Under the pieces are notes generated by a model, which did no database searches, was not told the DNA's origin, and saw nothing but the letters and a program-made list of their open reading frames with translations. From Leptolyngbya sp. SIO1E4 (GTDB lineage Bacteria; Cyanobacteriota; Cyanobacteriia; Phormidesmidales; Phormidesmidaceae), in assembly GCA_010672825.2 (NCBI GenBank), contig JAAHFU020000005.1, forward strand, positions 492,230 through 556,229: a stretch of DNA of 64,000 bases, in the 5' to 3' direction. A program made the position numbers and the translations under genes. Of the stretch, positions 17,716 through 26,577 are shown one piece after another. Position 1 is the first letter of the stretch. The number at the start of each line of letters is the position of its first letter.

Positions 17716-20238
17716 TCACTCCACATGCTTGCGATCGCCCGACAACATCGGTTTGATCAGTTCTGCAATCTTGCGATATTGATACCCCTCGGCCAAGCTC
17801 ACTAAATATTTCGCCGCCGTTTCCTGGGACGCGGTCAGAGTCTCCAGTAAAGCCATCACCTGTCGACCCTCTAACTTAAACGCAGCCCAATATAAGTCAT
17901 GCAGCCAATCTGGAGGCATCGTGGTGAGTTCGGCTGTGATCGCCTTGACACTCAAGGGAGTTGTCACCGATGCATCTATGGAAACAAGCGCCCGTTCTAA
18001 GTTGGGCGCTGCTTGTTGTAAAGGGAGGCCCTCGCCACTAACTGATAGAGCTAGTTTGGACGCTGCCTGTGCGTCCAAACTAGCTTTTGCAGGGGCTATC
18101 TGAACCTGAACTGTGAAGGTAAAGATGCTGCCTTTCCCCACCTGACTCAAAACCTTGAGATCCCCCCCCATCAGCTGGATAAGTTGTTTACTGATGGCTA
18201 AACCCAACCCAGTTCCCGTTTTCGTGTTTTCACCACTTTCCGTCTGCACAAAGGGTTCAAAAAGTTTGTGTAACTCAGACGCCGCAATTCCTGTCCCTGT
18301 ATCTTCAACCTCGAAGTGTAAATAGAGGCCCTGTGGCAGTTGGCGTTCTCCGACACGCAGAGTGATTGTACCGGTGTGGGTAAATTTGAGCGCATTGCTG
18401 AGCAAGTTAATTAATACCTGCCGCAACTTAGGAGCATCACCAATCAGCTTCTGGGGTATCGTGGGTGAAACCTCAATTAAGAAAGTCAGCCCTTTCTGTT
18501 CAATGCGTAGTTGAAACAGGGCCGCAATCGTTTCAATCAGCGCCTTCAACTCAAAGGTCGCTTCATGTAAGGTTTGTTTGTTAGATTCCAGTTTGCTTAG
18601 GGTCAGAATATCGTTAATCAGACCTAAGAAATGTTCGCCCGTCTGATTGATCAAGCGCACGCGGTTTTGGTTGATCTGAGAGAGAGTTTGATCCTGGGCC
18701 ATCAGTTGGCCGAACCCTAGGATAGAGTTGAGCGGGGTGCGTAACTCGTGACTAATTTGAGCTAGAAAGCTGCTCTTAGCTCGACTTGCTGTCTCAGCGA
18801 CTTCTCTGGCCTGGTCTAACTCCACATTCGATTGTTGGAGTTCGGCATTGGACTTTTGGAGTTCGGCGGTACGCTCAGCTACTTTGATTTCTAGGTCTGA
18901 TTTCGCTTGCTCCAAGAGCGTGACGACTTGCTGCTGAGCCTTTATTTGGGTTTGAATGACGCGATCATATTGATAAAAGGCGGCTAGTCCGGCACTGTTC
19001 AAAAGTAGACTAGCGACTGCAGGGACTAGGGGAAGCCACCATCCCACTAGTAGAGCTAAATAACTGATACCCGTTACCCCAACCAGGCTGATGGATACCC
19101 AAAACAAACTTTGGAGGGGCGATCGCAGATATCTGGCAAAACCAATGCCTAGAATTCCCCAACCTAAAATCCACAGGTACTCTGCCCAATCGGGCCAACT
19201 TTTAATGAGGGGGCGTTGATTGAGGGCCGCATCGATTATCTGACTGACAGCATGGGCCTGAATCTCAACCCCATAGACCAAGCTGTCCTCTTGGCTGATG
19301 GTGGAGGTGGCAGCAACATTAAAGTGATCTTGGATGCTGGGCGCGGTGCTTCCTATCAGAACAATGCGATCTCGCACCCATTCAGGGTTGAAATTGTCCG
19401 CCAAAGCATCTTGAAATGAAACAAATCGAAAGGTATTGGCACCCTTGCGAAAGTTCAGCAGTATTTGCACATCTCCACCGCCAGCATTGGTTCCAACGTA
19501 GCCGCCAAATTTCGCTTTGACTCGGGGCAACTCGGCCTCTCCAAATCGCATCGTGGAGCGATCGCGGATCCCATTACTCAGTGGAATGCCTTCCGCTGCT
19601 AGATAGGTTTGTGCCAGTAGCAGCCCTAGAGAAAATCGGAACCCTTGATCCGTTTGAGTCCCTAACAGCACTCGACGTTGACGACCATCCCCATCGGGCA
19701 GGAGATCAACAAACCCAACTTGATTAGAAGGGAGGTTTGGCGGTGGCGCAACCTGTGGGGGTAAGACTCTCTCAATCCCAATCAAATTATCCATGTCCCG
19801 CATAGCTGCAGCCATTTCTTGATGACCAGGTTCAACGGGCAAATCTCTAAATAAATCAAGGCCGATGACGCGCGGCTGATGGGCCTGCAGAGTTTGCAGC
19901 AGATGCGCCAACTGTTGATCGGAAATTGGATAAGTGCCAGCGGCTCGAATCGATCGCTCGTCGATGCCCACCAGTAATATCCGCTCATCTATAGTTTCTG
20001 AGGGGTGCGATCGTAAAAAGGCATCCAAAGTACGCCACTCTAGCAGTTGAAACGCACCGGCTAGTCGTCCGGCTGTAATCAATACCAGAAACAGTAAACC
20101 TGGTAGTAGCCCAATATATATCCCCTGGCCCCATCCGGATCCCTGGTTTCTGTCTAAGGAAAAACGCCAGTTGCCAAATCGGATATGGGTTAGAATTGCT
20201 ACCTGCCTACGGACTCTGCTCCAGATCTCAAAACGCAA
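17716..20238 (-). CDS. CHASE2-domain sensor histidine kinase
   Basis: 840 residues. One N-terminal membrane helix (about 38-58) leads into an extracytoplasmic CHASE2 sensor (about 65-330; WRTLDAFLRSHPSE, then ERILLVGIDERSI). Three membrane helices follow (about 335-420), a coiled coil (425-480), HisKA with the phospho-accepting His in FLAQISHELRTPLNSILGFG (about residue 495), and an ATPase domain (about 590-715; GTGIAASELHKLFEPF, GTGLGLAISKQLI). The tail (715-840) resembles the output extension common in cyanobacterial hybrid-type kinases but has no receiver domain. The start is TTG (20238) after GGGGGA. No cognate response regulator gene is visible nearby. It is upstream of the CHAT-TpsA gene on the same strand. 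Confidence 0.92.
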   Translation of the reverse strand: MRFEIWSRVRRQVAILTHIRFGNWRFSLDRNQGSGWGQGIYIGLLPGLLFLVLITAGRLAGAFQLLEWRTLDAFLRSHPSETIDERILLVGIDERSIRAAGTYPISDQQLAHLLQTLQAHQPRVIGLDLFRDLPVEPGHQEMAAAMRDMDNLIGIERVLPPQVAPPPNLPSNQVGFVDLLPDGDGRQRRVLLGTQTDQGFRFSLGLLLAQTYLAAEGIPLSNGIRDRSTMRFGEAELPRVKAKFGGYVGTNAGGGDVQILLNFRKGANTFRFVSFQDALADNFNPEWVRDRIVLIGSTAPSIQDHFNVAATSTISQEDSLVYGVEIQAHAVSQIIDAALNQRPLIKSWPDWAEYLWILGWGILGIGFARYLRSPLQSLFWVSISLVGVTGISYLALLVGWWLPLVPAVASLLLNSAGLAAFYQYDRVIQTQIKAQQQVVTLLEQAKSDLEIKVAERTAELQKSNAELQQSNVELDQAREVAETASRAKSSFLAQISHELRTPLNSILGFGQLMAQDQTLSQINQNRVRLINQTGEHFLGLINDILTLSKLESNKQTLHEATFELKALIETIAALFQLRIEQKGLTFLIEVSPTIPQKLIGDAPKLRQVLINLLSNALKFTHTGTITLRVGERQLPQGLYLHFEVEDTGTGIAASELHKLFEPFVQTESGENTKTGTGLGLAISKQLIQLMGGDLKVLSQVGKGSIFTFTVQVQIAPAKASLDAQAASKLALSVSGEGLPLQQAAPNLERALVSIDASVTTPLSVKAITAELTTMPPDWLHDLYWAAFKLEGRQVMALLETLTASQETAAKYLVSLAEGYQYRKIAELIKPMLSGDRKHVE
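20121..20195 (-). repeat. 5' kinase segment duplicated upstream of tpsA
   Basis: Source-like copy of the segment described at 17251-17322; here it is in frame and encodes kinase residues about 15-40 (HIRFGNWR...RNQGSGWGQ). Identity is roughly three quarters over some 70 bp by eye. Confidence 0.55.
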
Positions 20239-20474
20239 TCAAATATCCCCCAATGATTAGCCGTTTTAACCATAACTAGGCTTTACGAAACGTGAGAGTT
20301 GCTTTAGTAGGCCCATTCCAGAAACATCTGGAACGAACATCTAAATTTTCCTCAACGAACCTTAATTCCAAATTGAGATACTTAAAACACAGGGGTCGTA
20401 TCAATCGCTGCCTCCGGTGGACTATGATCCACCTGGCAATATTCGGGTACTCACAGCTTACTAGGAGATGAATC

Positions 20475-21254
20475 GTGCACAACACAAGGAAATATCTATT
20501 CCCACAGCGGTTTACCAGACAATCATTAGATCCAAAGGCCTGTTGCCAACTAGCCGCCGGTTTTCTCCTGACCTCATTTACAGTAACGCCTTTAGCTGCC
20601 TTGGCTCAAACATATCAGCCCCCTGCCGGTGATCCTCCGAGTGGCCCCGTTGTATCCAGTGGAACGCGTGACAGTTGTGGTGAAAACTATGAGATTCCCC
20701 TAACTGTGTTGGCCCCAACTCAGCATGTAGGGCAAACCGCTACTACTACCCCAACGCTCGCCTGGTTTGTGCCAACGACAGATTCTTATCGCATCAAACT
20801 CTCTCTTTATACGCTTAATGAGAATCAGCCTCCTGAATTACTGCAGCAAATCCAGTATGTCGAAAGTGCTTCAGGAATCGTCAGTTTCACCTTACCAGAG
20901 GAAGAATTCCAGCTGAATTCGGGACAACGTTACCTGTGGGAGGTGAACCTTGCCTGCATACCAGACTCACCGACGTATAGCCAATTATTTATTTCTGAGT
21001 TAGATATCCAGGAACCTTCTGCTGCACTGATTTCAGCCCTAGCGGTTGCCCAAACACCACTGGAAAGAGCAGAAGTTTACGCAGGTGCTGGTTATTGGTA
21101 TGACGCTTTACGCGAAGCTCTGACTGCTCCAGAGAATTCAGACACGGATGAATTTGCAAGATCTCTGCTATATCAGCTGGCTGAATCAGAAGGCGGTACC
21201 CATGGTCAGTTTTTGACCCAAATTGCAGACACATTTGAGGCGACTGCGCCTTGA
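20475..21254 (+). CDS. DUF928 family exported protein
   Basis: 259 residues starting with GTG at 20475, placed 6-8 bases after AGGAG. A signal peptide region ends near FTVTPLAALAQT. The following domain has the DUF928 pattern: RDSCGENYEIPLTVLAPTQHVGQT, TPTLAWFVP, and a C-terminal helical part YAGAGYWYDALREAL. DUF928 proteins are widespread in cyanobacteria next to CHAT and CHASE2 genes, as seen here, where it is divergent from the CHASE2 kinase. A periplasmic or surface role with the CHAT-TpsA protein is suggested by context; its molecular activity is unknown. Confidence 0.85.
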   Translation: MHNTRKYLFPQRFTRQSLDPKACCQLAAGFLLTSFTVTPLAALAQTYQPPAGDPPSGPVVSSGTRDSCGENYEIPLTVLAPTQHVGQTATTTPTLAWFVPTTDSYRIKLSLYTLNENQPPELLQQIQYVESASGIVSFTLPEEEFQLNSGQRYLWEVNLACIPDSPTYSQLFISELDIQEPSAALISALAVAQTPLERAEVYAGAGYWYDALREALTAPENSDTDEFARSLLYQLAESEGGTHGQFLTQIADTFEATAP

Positions 21255-21340
21255 GCCTAAATGTCAGAAGTTGTCTCCTCCTTGGTTATCGAATTGATTG
21301 CTCGATTTGTTGGTTCAGTTCAGTATCGTGATTCTCCCCA

Positions 21341-21380
21341 GCAGAAACTAGTCATGAACTGTCAGGTTTTGTAAGGTCTT
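21341..21380 (-). promoter_or_regulatory. CTGAC 10-bp-phased element, copy B (diverged)
   Basis: On the minus strand: CTTACAAAAC, CTGACAGTTC and ATGACTAGTTTCTGC, the same architecture as copy A, with pentamers at 10-bp steps. No minus-strand gene starts close downstream, so this copy may be orphaned by rearrangement. Confidence 0.4.
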
Positions 21381-21411
21381 TAGGAAACTACACATAAAGC
21401 TGGAAGCAGCT

Positions 21412-21693
21412 GAGATACTTTCAGCTCCTGCTTAAACAACTGGGAGTCTCCCTCGTAGTTTCCACGTATCAAGCGGGAAAAGTTGTTCTGGTTCGTGCTG
21501 ACAAAGAAACGTTGAATACTCATTTTCGGGTGCTGCAAAAACCGATGGGTTAGCGGTTGATGGAGCGGGACGGATGGCCATTGGCACTGGTTCTCATAGG
21601 CACTTTGAACGTGCCATAACCCTTAACCCAAGCTTTGCATTAGCTCGTAATAACTTACATGCCTTGCAGCGCCTCATTGCTCAGGAAAGATAG
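21412..21693 (+). pseudogene. TIGR03032-like / TPR protein remnant
   Basis: The plus strand reads YFQLLLKQLGVSLVVSTYQAGKVVLVRAD, then TLNTHFRVLQKPMG, typical of the start of TIGR03032 (DUF4915) proteins, then hits TAG near 21551. The frame beginning one base earlier continues as LAVDGAGRMAIGTGSH, so a one-base deletion is likely. It then jumps straight into a TPR-like tail (HFERAITLNPSFALARNNLHALQRL) ending with TAG at 21691-21693. No start codon or promoter is evident. It appears to be a double-broken leftover, and the rest of 21255-21726 has nothing else but repeat copy B. Confidence 0.55.
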
Positions 21694-21726
21694 GTTTACA
21701 TTAAACTCATGGCTCTGTCGCAATAA

Positions 21727-22980
21727 TTACAAAGGACTACCGCTATTTCCCAGAGGTGAAGGGCTCTTTTTCAGCAGCCCACCTCTAATCAACCGCCTAG
21801 TAAATATGACTTGTTTTTCGGGCTCTAAACCCGGCAATTCATCCACATAAAAGGGTTGGGTTGCCTGGGCCACAAATTCCATTGCTCGGCGATAGTGAAA
21901 GGGGCCACCAATGGTATTGCCTGGAAACTTAAGGCTGACCGAAACCCCCTGATTAATTAGCCTGCAAGTCAGACCTGGCCGTTTTACTACCTGGGTTTCA
22001 GCAGTAATAGAGTCAAGTTCATTCAATTGGTTGAAGTGGCCATCAGGCGCTGGAGTAGTACCTTGAAGAAACTGGTGTTGCAACAGGGTAAAGGCTTCTT
22101 GTAAGTTGGCCTTTTCGTGAAAAATATCTAGCAAAGCCGCAAACTGTTCAGCCAGGGCATCGCCGTTATTAGCTTCTAAAAAGCCAGGGGGTAAAGCCCG
22201 ACGAAAGCGTTCGTCCTGTAAGCTGAATGCCGTTAAAGCCTGCTGCAGTAGATCCATCCACTGCGCTGGATGAACCCCCAATGTCATATGAAACGAAAAG
22301 CTGTCGCTGGTTTCAGCGTGATGAATCAACCCTCGTGGAATGTACATTAGATCACCCGGCTGCACTAACACTTCATCCGTGGGCTGATCTAGATTTTTCT
22401 CGGGGATGACGGGCTGAAAACTGTTGTGCAGAGGTACAGGCTGCGGAGAACCATGGAACTTCCAGCGTTTTGAGCCAGCCAACTGTGCTACAAAAACATC
22501 GTGCGTGTCGTAATGGGGTTGCAGTGCTTTAGAATTTGCTGGTGAAAAGTAGCAATTTGCCACAGTAGCATGACTCAATGCCTGCTGTAGTTGATTACAA
22601 AAACTCGCCACCGCTGGCCAGAAGCGCTGCAGGCCGTTGATGATAATGGAGTGCCCTTCATCATAAGCTTTATAAAGTTGATTTATATGAATGCTGCCGT
22701 CAGCATTTTGATACTTAGCAGGCAGCATTTCTACCTGGTTTTCTACGACCCGAATATCGGGTGGTTTAACCTGTGAGCACTGCAGCACCCTTTCCAAAGC
22801 GTCAACTGAAAAGAGGGCGTCGTAGTAGTCTGACTGGTTACGGGAGACATGGAGGAGCTGCTGCTCCCAGTATTCTGCTAAGAACTGCTGACCAGTTAGT
22901 GGAGCAAGCAAACTTTCAACACAGAAAGGTGAGCCTGTAGAAAAAGGCTTATTTATAAATATATTTTCCTGGATTTGCAT
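21727..22980 (-). CDS. JmjC/cupin-4 family Fe(II)/2-oxoglutarate oxygenase
   Basis: 417 residues. The cupin core has an HxD pair in LQPHYDTHDVFVAQLAG (about residues 154-159), VLVQPGDLMYIPRGLIHHAE with the distal His (about 215-220), and a substrate-facing Trp/Phe-rich strand (SKRWKFHG). This matches the family of ribosomal-protein or peptide hydroxylases (YcfD/RoxA-like and JmjC proteins found in peptide clusters). The C-terminal 100 residues form a winged-helix-like part (CRLINQGVSVSLKFPGN). It could hydroxylate an Arg/His side chain of a protein or RiPP. No precursor peptide is seen beside it, so the target is unknown. Confidence 0.8.
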   Translation of the reverse strand: MQIQENIFINKPFSTGSPFCVESLLAPLTGQQFLAEYWEQQLLHVSRNQSDYYDALFSVDALERVLQCSQVKPPDIRVVENQVEMLPAKYQNADGSIHINQLYKAYDEGHSIIINGLQRFWPAVASFCNQLQQALSHATVANCYFSPANSKALQPHYDTHDVFVAQLAGSKRWKFHGSPQPVPLHNSFQPVIPEKNLDQPTDEVLVQPGDLMYIPRGLIHHAETSDSFSFHMTLGVHPAQWMDLLQQALTAFSLQDERFRRALPPGFLEANNGDALAEQFAALLDIFHEKANLQEAFTLLQHQFLQGTTPAPDGHFNQLNELDSITAETQVVKRPGLTCRLINQGVSVSLKFPGNTIGGPFHYRRAMEFVAQATQPFYVDELPGLEPEKQVIFTRRLIRGGLLKKSPSPLGNSGSPL

Positions 22981-23073
22981 TGATCAATATTGGGCTCCTT
23001 TACTTTAAGCTGACTAATTGAAATCAGGGAAAATCACACACAGCTGAATTTTTAACTGCTGCAAGATGCAGTT

Positions 23074-23092
23074 ATGTGACACCTGTTCACAT
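23074..23092. promoter_or_regulatory. palindrome upstream of the cupin oxygenase gene
   Basis: ATGTGA-N7-TCACAT is a perfect 6-bp inverted repeat lying about 95 bp before the cupin gene start. It resembles CRP half-sites, but the spacer is 7 rather than the usual 6 bases. A second small inverted repeat AACTGC-N8-GCAGTT sits at 23055-23074. The remainder of 22981-23520 has no gene that I recognise. Confidence 0.35.
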
Positions 23093-23521
23093 AAACATCT
23101 AGCCATTTATGGAACAAAGTGCTCCGCCTCTACTGTCGAAAATATATCAGTATTTTCTGTGAATTAAGTTGGACAGGCGTCTCAGTTTTCTTGTTCTCCA
23201 GGCTCAATCTTTAGGGGACTGGGCTCTACGAGAAAGCCTAAGCAGAACTAGGTAAATTCGGATTATTCCTGGGGTTGATGTCTCTGTAAGCTCAGCAAGG
23301 CGGAAGTCGCCAGGCACGGTCTCTTTTATTCGTGGTAGCATTCCACCTTTGAAGTGCCGGGTCTGTCAGTGGTGTCTTAAAGCGGTGATAGATAGCTACA
23401 ACCTCTATCCAATAAGGATTCTGGCAACTCCTTGACAAAACAATCAAAATATTTCCCAGACAAGGCCTTTCAGTCTCTATCACTCGTCAGTGTATCCATT
23501 CCTCGGTCAATCGGGGCATAA

Positions 23522-23571
23522 CCTGACAACTTACCTGACAGAACCTGACGCTCCCTGTATGGTTTCTGCTG
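23522..23571 (+). promoter_or_regulatory. CTGAC phased element, copy C (upstream of the AraC gene)
   Basis: CTGAC at 23523, 23535 and 23545 and CTGTA at 23555, then GGTTTCTGCTGCGG. A CATAGT -10-like hexamer follows at about 23583. This supports transcription starting just before the AraC gene and a start codon at 23641 rather than 23578. Confidence 0.5.
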
Positions 23572-23640
23572 CGGATTTTGCACATAGTTGAGGCCGCAGG
23601 CAAACGCCTAGAGTCAGAAACGTGCAGGAGGGAATTAACG

Positions 23641-24702
23641 TTGACTCAGCCCCTAAAGCCTTCTTCACCGATTCCCAAGGTGCAGCCTTGTTCTAATACC
23701 ATGCCCCCTGAAGAAGCGATCGCAGCATGGACTAAGGCTACTAGACCAATTTTCGACGTCAAGATACGAAATCCTGATACCTACTCTGCTTCAGCTGAAG
23801 CCTATTTGCTGGGAGATCTCATTGTCACGCTTGCAAACTTTAAGGCTCAAACCTTTTATCGTAGGGTCAAGCATACCCGATTAGGAGCCGCTAACCATCT
23901 AGTCCTGGAGCTGTTTCTGATGGGCAATGGTACAGGCTGCTTAGGGGATGATTTTATTGCCATGTCACCTTACCAGGTAAATCTGCTCGATTACCGTAAA
24001 ACGCTTTCTACTTGTGTGGAAGATGCTAGTTTGCTTTCTATTACTATTCCTAGAAAGTTGATTCATTCTTCCTGTATTGAGTATTTTTCAGTTCAGTCTT
24101 GGCATATCAACTCTCCACACGGAAGATTGCTGGCCTCAATGATAGAAACAATATGCCAAAGCCTTCCGGAAATCCAGCAAAAGGATGCTGAAGCATTTTC
24201 TGCGGCGTTGTTGGGGTTGCTCAATGGGTTGCTGACGCCCAAACAACAGCGAACCACTTTCGAGCAGAAATGCGTGCAGGCGTCTACCCTGACCTCTATG
24301 AAGGCGTTTATTGACTCCAATCTTCATCAGCTTGATCTCGGTATCCAAGAACTGTGTAAGGCCTTTAACTGTTCTCGTGCCACGGTATATCGCTGTTTCA
24401 AGGAAGAATCTGGGGTTGAGAGTTACATCAGGAGCCAAAGACTAAAGCGCGCTTTTCATCACCTTTCAACTACTTATCCTGCTACCTCTAAGACTCCAAT
24501 TTATAACATTGCTTTAGAATGCGGGTTTGCTGATCCAGCCTATTTTTCACGCTTGTTTAAGCAAACTTTTGGGTTGACGCCATCTGATGTATTTCACAGC
24601 AAACCTAACCACACTCAGGCGACTCCAGTTTTTGTCGATCTCGACACCACATATACCAGGCACATCGAAACCTTTAGAAATTGGATGTGTACGAGCAGAT
24701 GA
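23641..24702 (+). CDS. AraC-family transcriptional regulator
   Basis: 353 residues from TTG 23641, chosen because AGGAGGG ends 8 bases before it; an upstream TTG (23578) would overlap the probable promoter. Residues about 40-200 are an AraC-binding-like domain (cupin fold), and about 230-330 the double HTH (LGIQELCKAFNCSRATVYRCFKEESGVESYIRSQRLKRA, then IYNIALECGFADPAYFSRLFKQTFGLTPSDVF). The domain order and length fit AraC/FeaR-like regulators. It lies 29 bp upstream of a broken PLP-decarboxylase gene and may once have regulated it. The phased CTGAC element in front suggests it is itself controlled. Confidence 0.82.
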   Translation: MTQPLKPSSPIPKVQPCSNTMPPEEAIAAWTKATRPIFDVKIRNPDTYSASAEAYLLGDLIVTLANFKAQTFYRRVKHTRLGAANHLVLELFLMGNGTGCLGDDFIAMSPYQVNLLDYRKTLSTCVEDASLLSITIPRKLIHSSCIEYFSVQSWHINSPHGRLLASMIETICQSLPEIQQKDAEAFSAALLGLLNGLLTPKQQRTTFEQKCVQASTLTSMKAFIDSNLHQLDLGIQELCKAFNCSRATVYRCFKEESGVESYIRSQRLKRAFHHLSTTYPATSKTPIYNIALECGFADPAYFSRLFKQTFGLTPSDVFHSKPNHTQATPVFVDLDTTYTRHIETFRNWMCTSR

Positions 24703-24731
24703 CTCGTTTTCGTTCTACTTTGTATTAGCTC

Positions 24732-25148
24732 ATGGCCATAATGCTATCGTCTAAACCCGCCGCCAGACAAAATGGACAGCAGCCGGGTGATGCTTCGATC
24801 ACTACTGCTGTGCCAAGCCCCATTCTAGACAGGGTCTCTGAGATTACTTCTCCGGCTATTATTTACGATTTAGCTGCCGTTACCCAGACCATTCAACAAC
24901 TGCGGCAAGATTTGCAGATGGTTGCCAACACGGCCCTATACTTTTCTGTCAAGGCTAACCGTAACCCTCAAGTACTTAGTTTTTTAGCCGATTTGGGCCT
25001 GGGAGCTGATGTCGCCTCGATGGTGGAATTAGAAGCGGCAACGACGGCTGGGTTTAAGGCAATTTGTGCGACTTCACCGGGATTTTCCGCCAGTGAAGTG
25101 CAACAGTTCACCGGGGCTGGTGCCCGGGTGAACTGTTGCAGCGTGTAG
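24732..25148 (+). pseudogene. fold-III PLP decarboxylase (Orn/DAP/Lys type), N-terminal fragment
   Basis: 138 residues, of which about 35-128 match the barrel start of ornithine/diaminopimelate-type decarboxylases: ITSPAIIYDLAAV, and the PLP-Lys strand ALYFSVKANRNPQVL, then LGLGADVASMVELE and SPGFSASEVQQF. Complete enzymes are near 400 residues. This one loses homology after GARVN and stops at 25146-25148. A perfect 14-bp inverted repeat (25099-25112 with 25127-25140) sits exactly at the break. It cannot be catalytic without the second half and is probably a remnant. Confidence 0.75.
25099..25140. repeat. 14-bp perfect inverted repeat at a gene breakpoint
   Basis: TGCAACAGTTCACC (25099-25112) and GGTGAACTGTTGCA (25127-25140) are exact reverse complements around a 14-base GC-rich loop that can itself pair GGG with CCC. 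The left arm is native decarboxylase sequence; the right arm ends where the decarboxylase homology ends. It could be an inverted duplication made at a rearrangement junction. Confidence 0.65.
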
Positions 25149-25224
25149 CAGTTACGCCAGTGGTGCTCTAAACGGGAAGCGGGAGAACCCCAGCCAGCCT
25201 GGCTGGCAAGGACAGCATAGCGGC

Positions 25225-25842
25225 ATGGTCAGTCTGATGATGGCAGTGCAGAGCTGCTTTCGGGAGGCCATCCCCCAGGCAGATAAGCCTCTGAAGCTAG
25301 CGATGTGGGGAGGCTATTTTGAAACCCACTTTTTGTTAGATATTCTGGCAAATCCTGGCTTAGCCTGGACTCGACTGCAAACCCAAGCCGACCTCTGGCA
25401 GTATCTCGCAAGGGGCGAAATCGACATTTTGCTGCTAGAGCCAGTTAGCTATGACTGGGATATGGAAGTTCTGGACTTGAAACAGCTCAGCACCCTGTGG
25501 CACTCAGCCCTACCCCGGCGCCTTGTAATCCTGCACCTGACGGAAGATACGGCAGCAAATCACGCATTGCTGTTGGCAATTCTCGAGACGGAACGTCGCC
25601 GACGGGGAATCCTGTTGTTTCCCGGTGGCAGCTTTGGATTTCGTCACCACCGTTTTGAAGTGATTTGGATTAAGTCAAACCAGCAAGTTGGCTTATTTAA
25701 GGTGGCAATGGGGGCACGGCAGGGAGATTCAAAGGACGCGACAATTCGCTTGCTTAAGCAGTTGGCCAGCTACTCGAGCTATCAAGAATTAGCCCAGAGT
25801 TATCCTGAAGCTGCACAATTGGCTCGATCACTCACGAGTTGA
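25225..25842 (+). pseudogene. probable C-terminal fragment of an unidentified (PLP fold-I-like?) enzyme
   Basis: The frame is open from about 25132, with no good start before ATG 25225 and no ribosome site. It encodes 205 residues: KLAMWGGYFETHFLLDIL, then EIDILLLEPVSYDWDMEVLDL, then RRLVILHLTEDT and GILLFPGGSFGFRHHRFEVIWI. The EPVSYDWD segment resembles the PLP-contacting Asp strand of fold-type-I enzymes, and the rest looks like their C-terminal domain, but I cannot name a family. It sits immediately after the decarboxylase break in a shifted frame, so both may be parts of a collapsed biosynthetic locus. A functional small protein is not excluded. Confidence 0.35.
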
Positions 25843-26063
25843 TACGGTTTTAGCTTTGAAATGTTCCAGATGGCCTCTGGCCAACGATCGTGTATGGCTC
25901 AACAAGCTTCAAGGAATATCAACTCTGATGTGGGACATTCCAAAACCAAATTGGTAGGAGATCGTTCAGATGTTCTATTCGCTACAAGGCAGGCTAGCAT
26001 TGAGCCCCGCTAACCTTCTGTACGGTTGGATAGAGCCGCCATGCGTCGGTAAGTAGAATTATC

Positions 26064-26576
26064 ATGAGCAAACAAAAATCATCCAACCAGACTGCACTGG
26101 TTATTGGCATAGGCTGCGGCGTCCCATTGACATTAGTCATACTGATTATTTTTGGCGGTTTCATTTACTTTGCCCTAGGACCAGAAGGGGGAGTTCGCTT
26201 TGCCAACAATATGGAAGACTATGCCCTGGAATACATCGAAGCTCAAAATTTGCTACAAACCGGGGAAAAGATTGTGGCTTACTACGATGTAAGTGTCAGG
26301 CTCAACGGTTCAGAGGCTGTGATTCTGACGGATTCTCGGTTGATTTACCATATCAGTGGCCGCAACACGGTATTCAACCTGGCTGATATCAGTACGATCG
26401 ATGTCAGTGAGGATGACCTTCTCGGCCACATCATTCAAGTCACCACCACCGACGGAGACACTATGGTGATTGAGATAACTGTTGAAGGTCACTTATTTAT
26501 TGACGCTCTCCGTAGCCAAGTTGGCGCAATTCAGGGAAACGGCGCTCGGGTTCCTGTTTGGGGACTAGCTCATTAG
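26064..26576 (+). CDS. single-pass membrane protein with PH-like domain
   Basis: 170 residues. One membrane helix (about 13-36, VIGIGCGVPLTLVILIIFGGFIYF) is followed by an exported or cytoplasmic globular part whose strands (IVAYYDVSVRLNGSEAVILTDSRLIYHISGRNTVFNLADISTIDV) are PH-like, as in bacterial bPH domains. No enzyme motif is seen. It is followed 1 bp later by a CHAT remnant in another frame, so it may originally have been part of a CHAT locus. No function can be given. Confidence 0.6.
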   Translation: MSKQKSSNQTALVIGIGCGVPLTLVILIIFGGFIYFALGPEGGVRFANNMEDYALEYIEAQNLLQTGEKIVAYYDVSVRLNGSEAVILTDSRLIYHISGRNTVFNLADISTIDVSEDDLLGHIIQVTTTDGDTMVIEITVEGHLFIDALRSQVGAIQGNGARVPVWGLAH

Positions 26577-26577
26577 G

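Noticed and set aside
23074..23092. CRP-type site upstream of the cupin gene
   Set aside because: The half-sites fit, but the spacer is 7 rather than 6 bases; kept only as a palindrome of unknown use.
23578..23640. Longer AraC protein starting at the TTG at 23578
   Set aside because: It would overlap the probable promoter after the CTGAC element, while TTG 23641 has a perfect AGGAGG in front.
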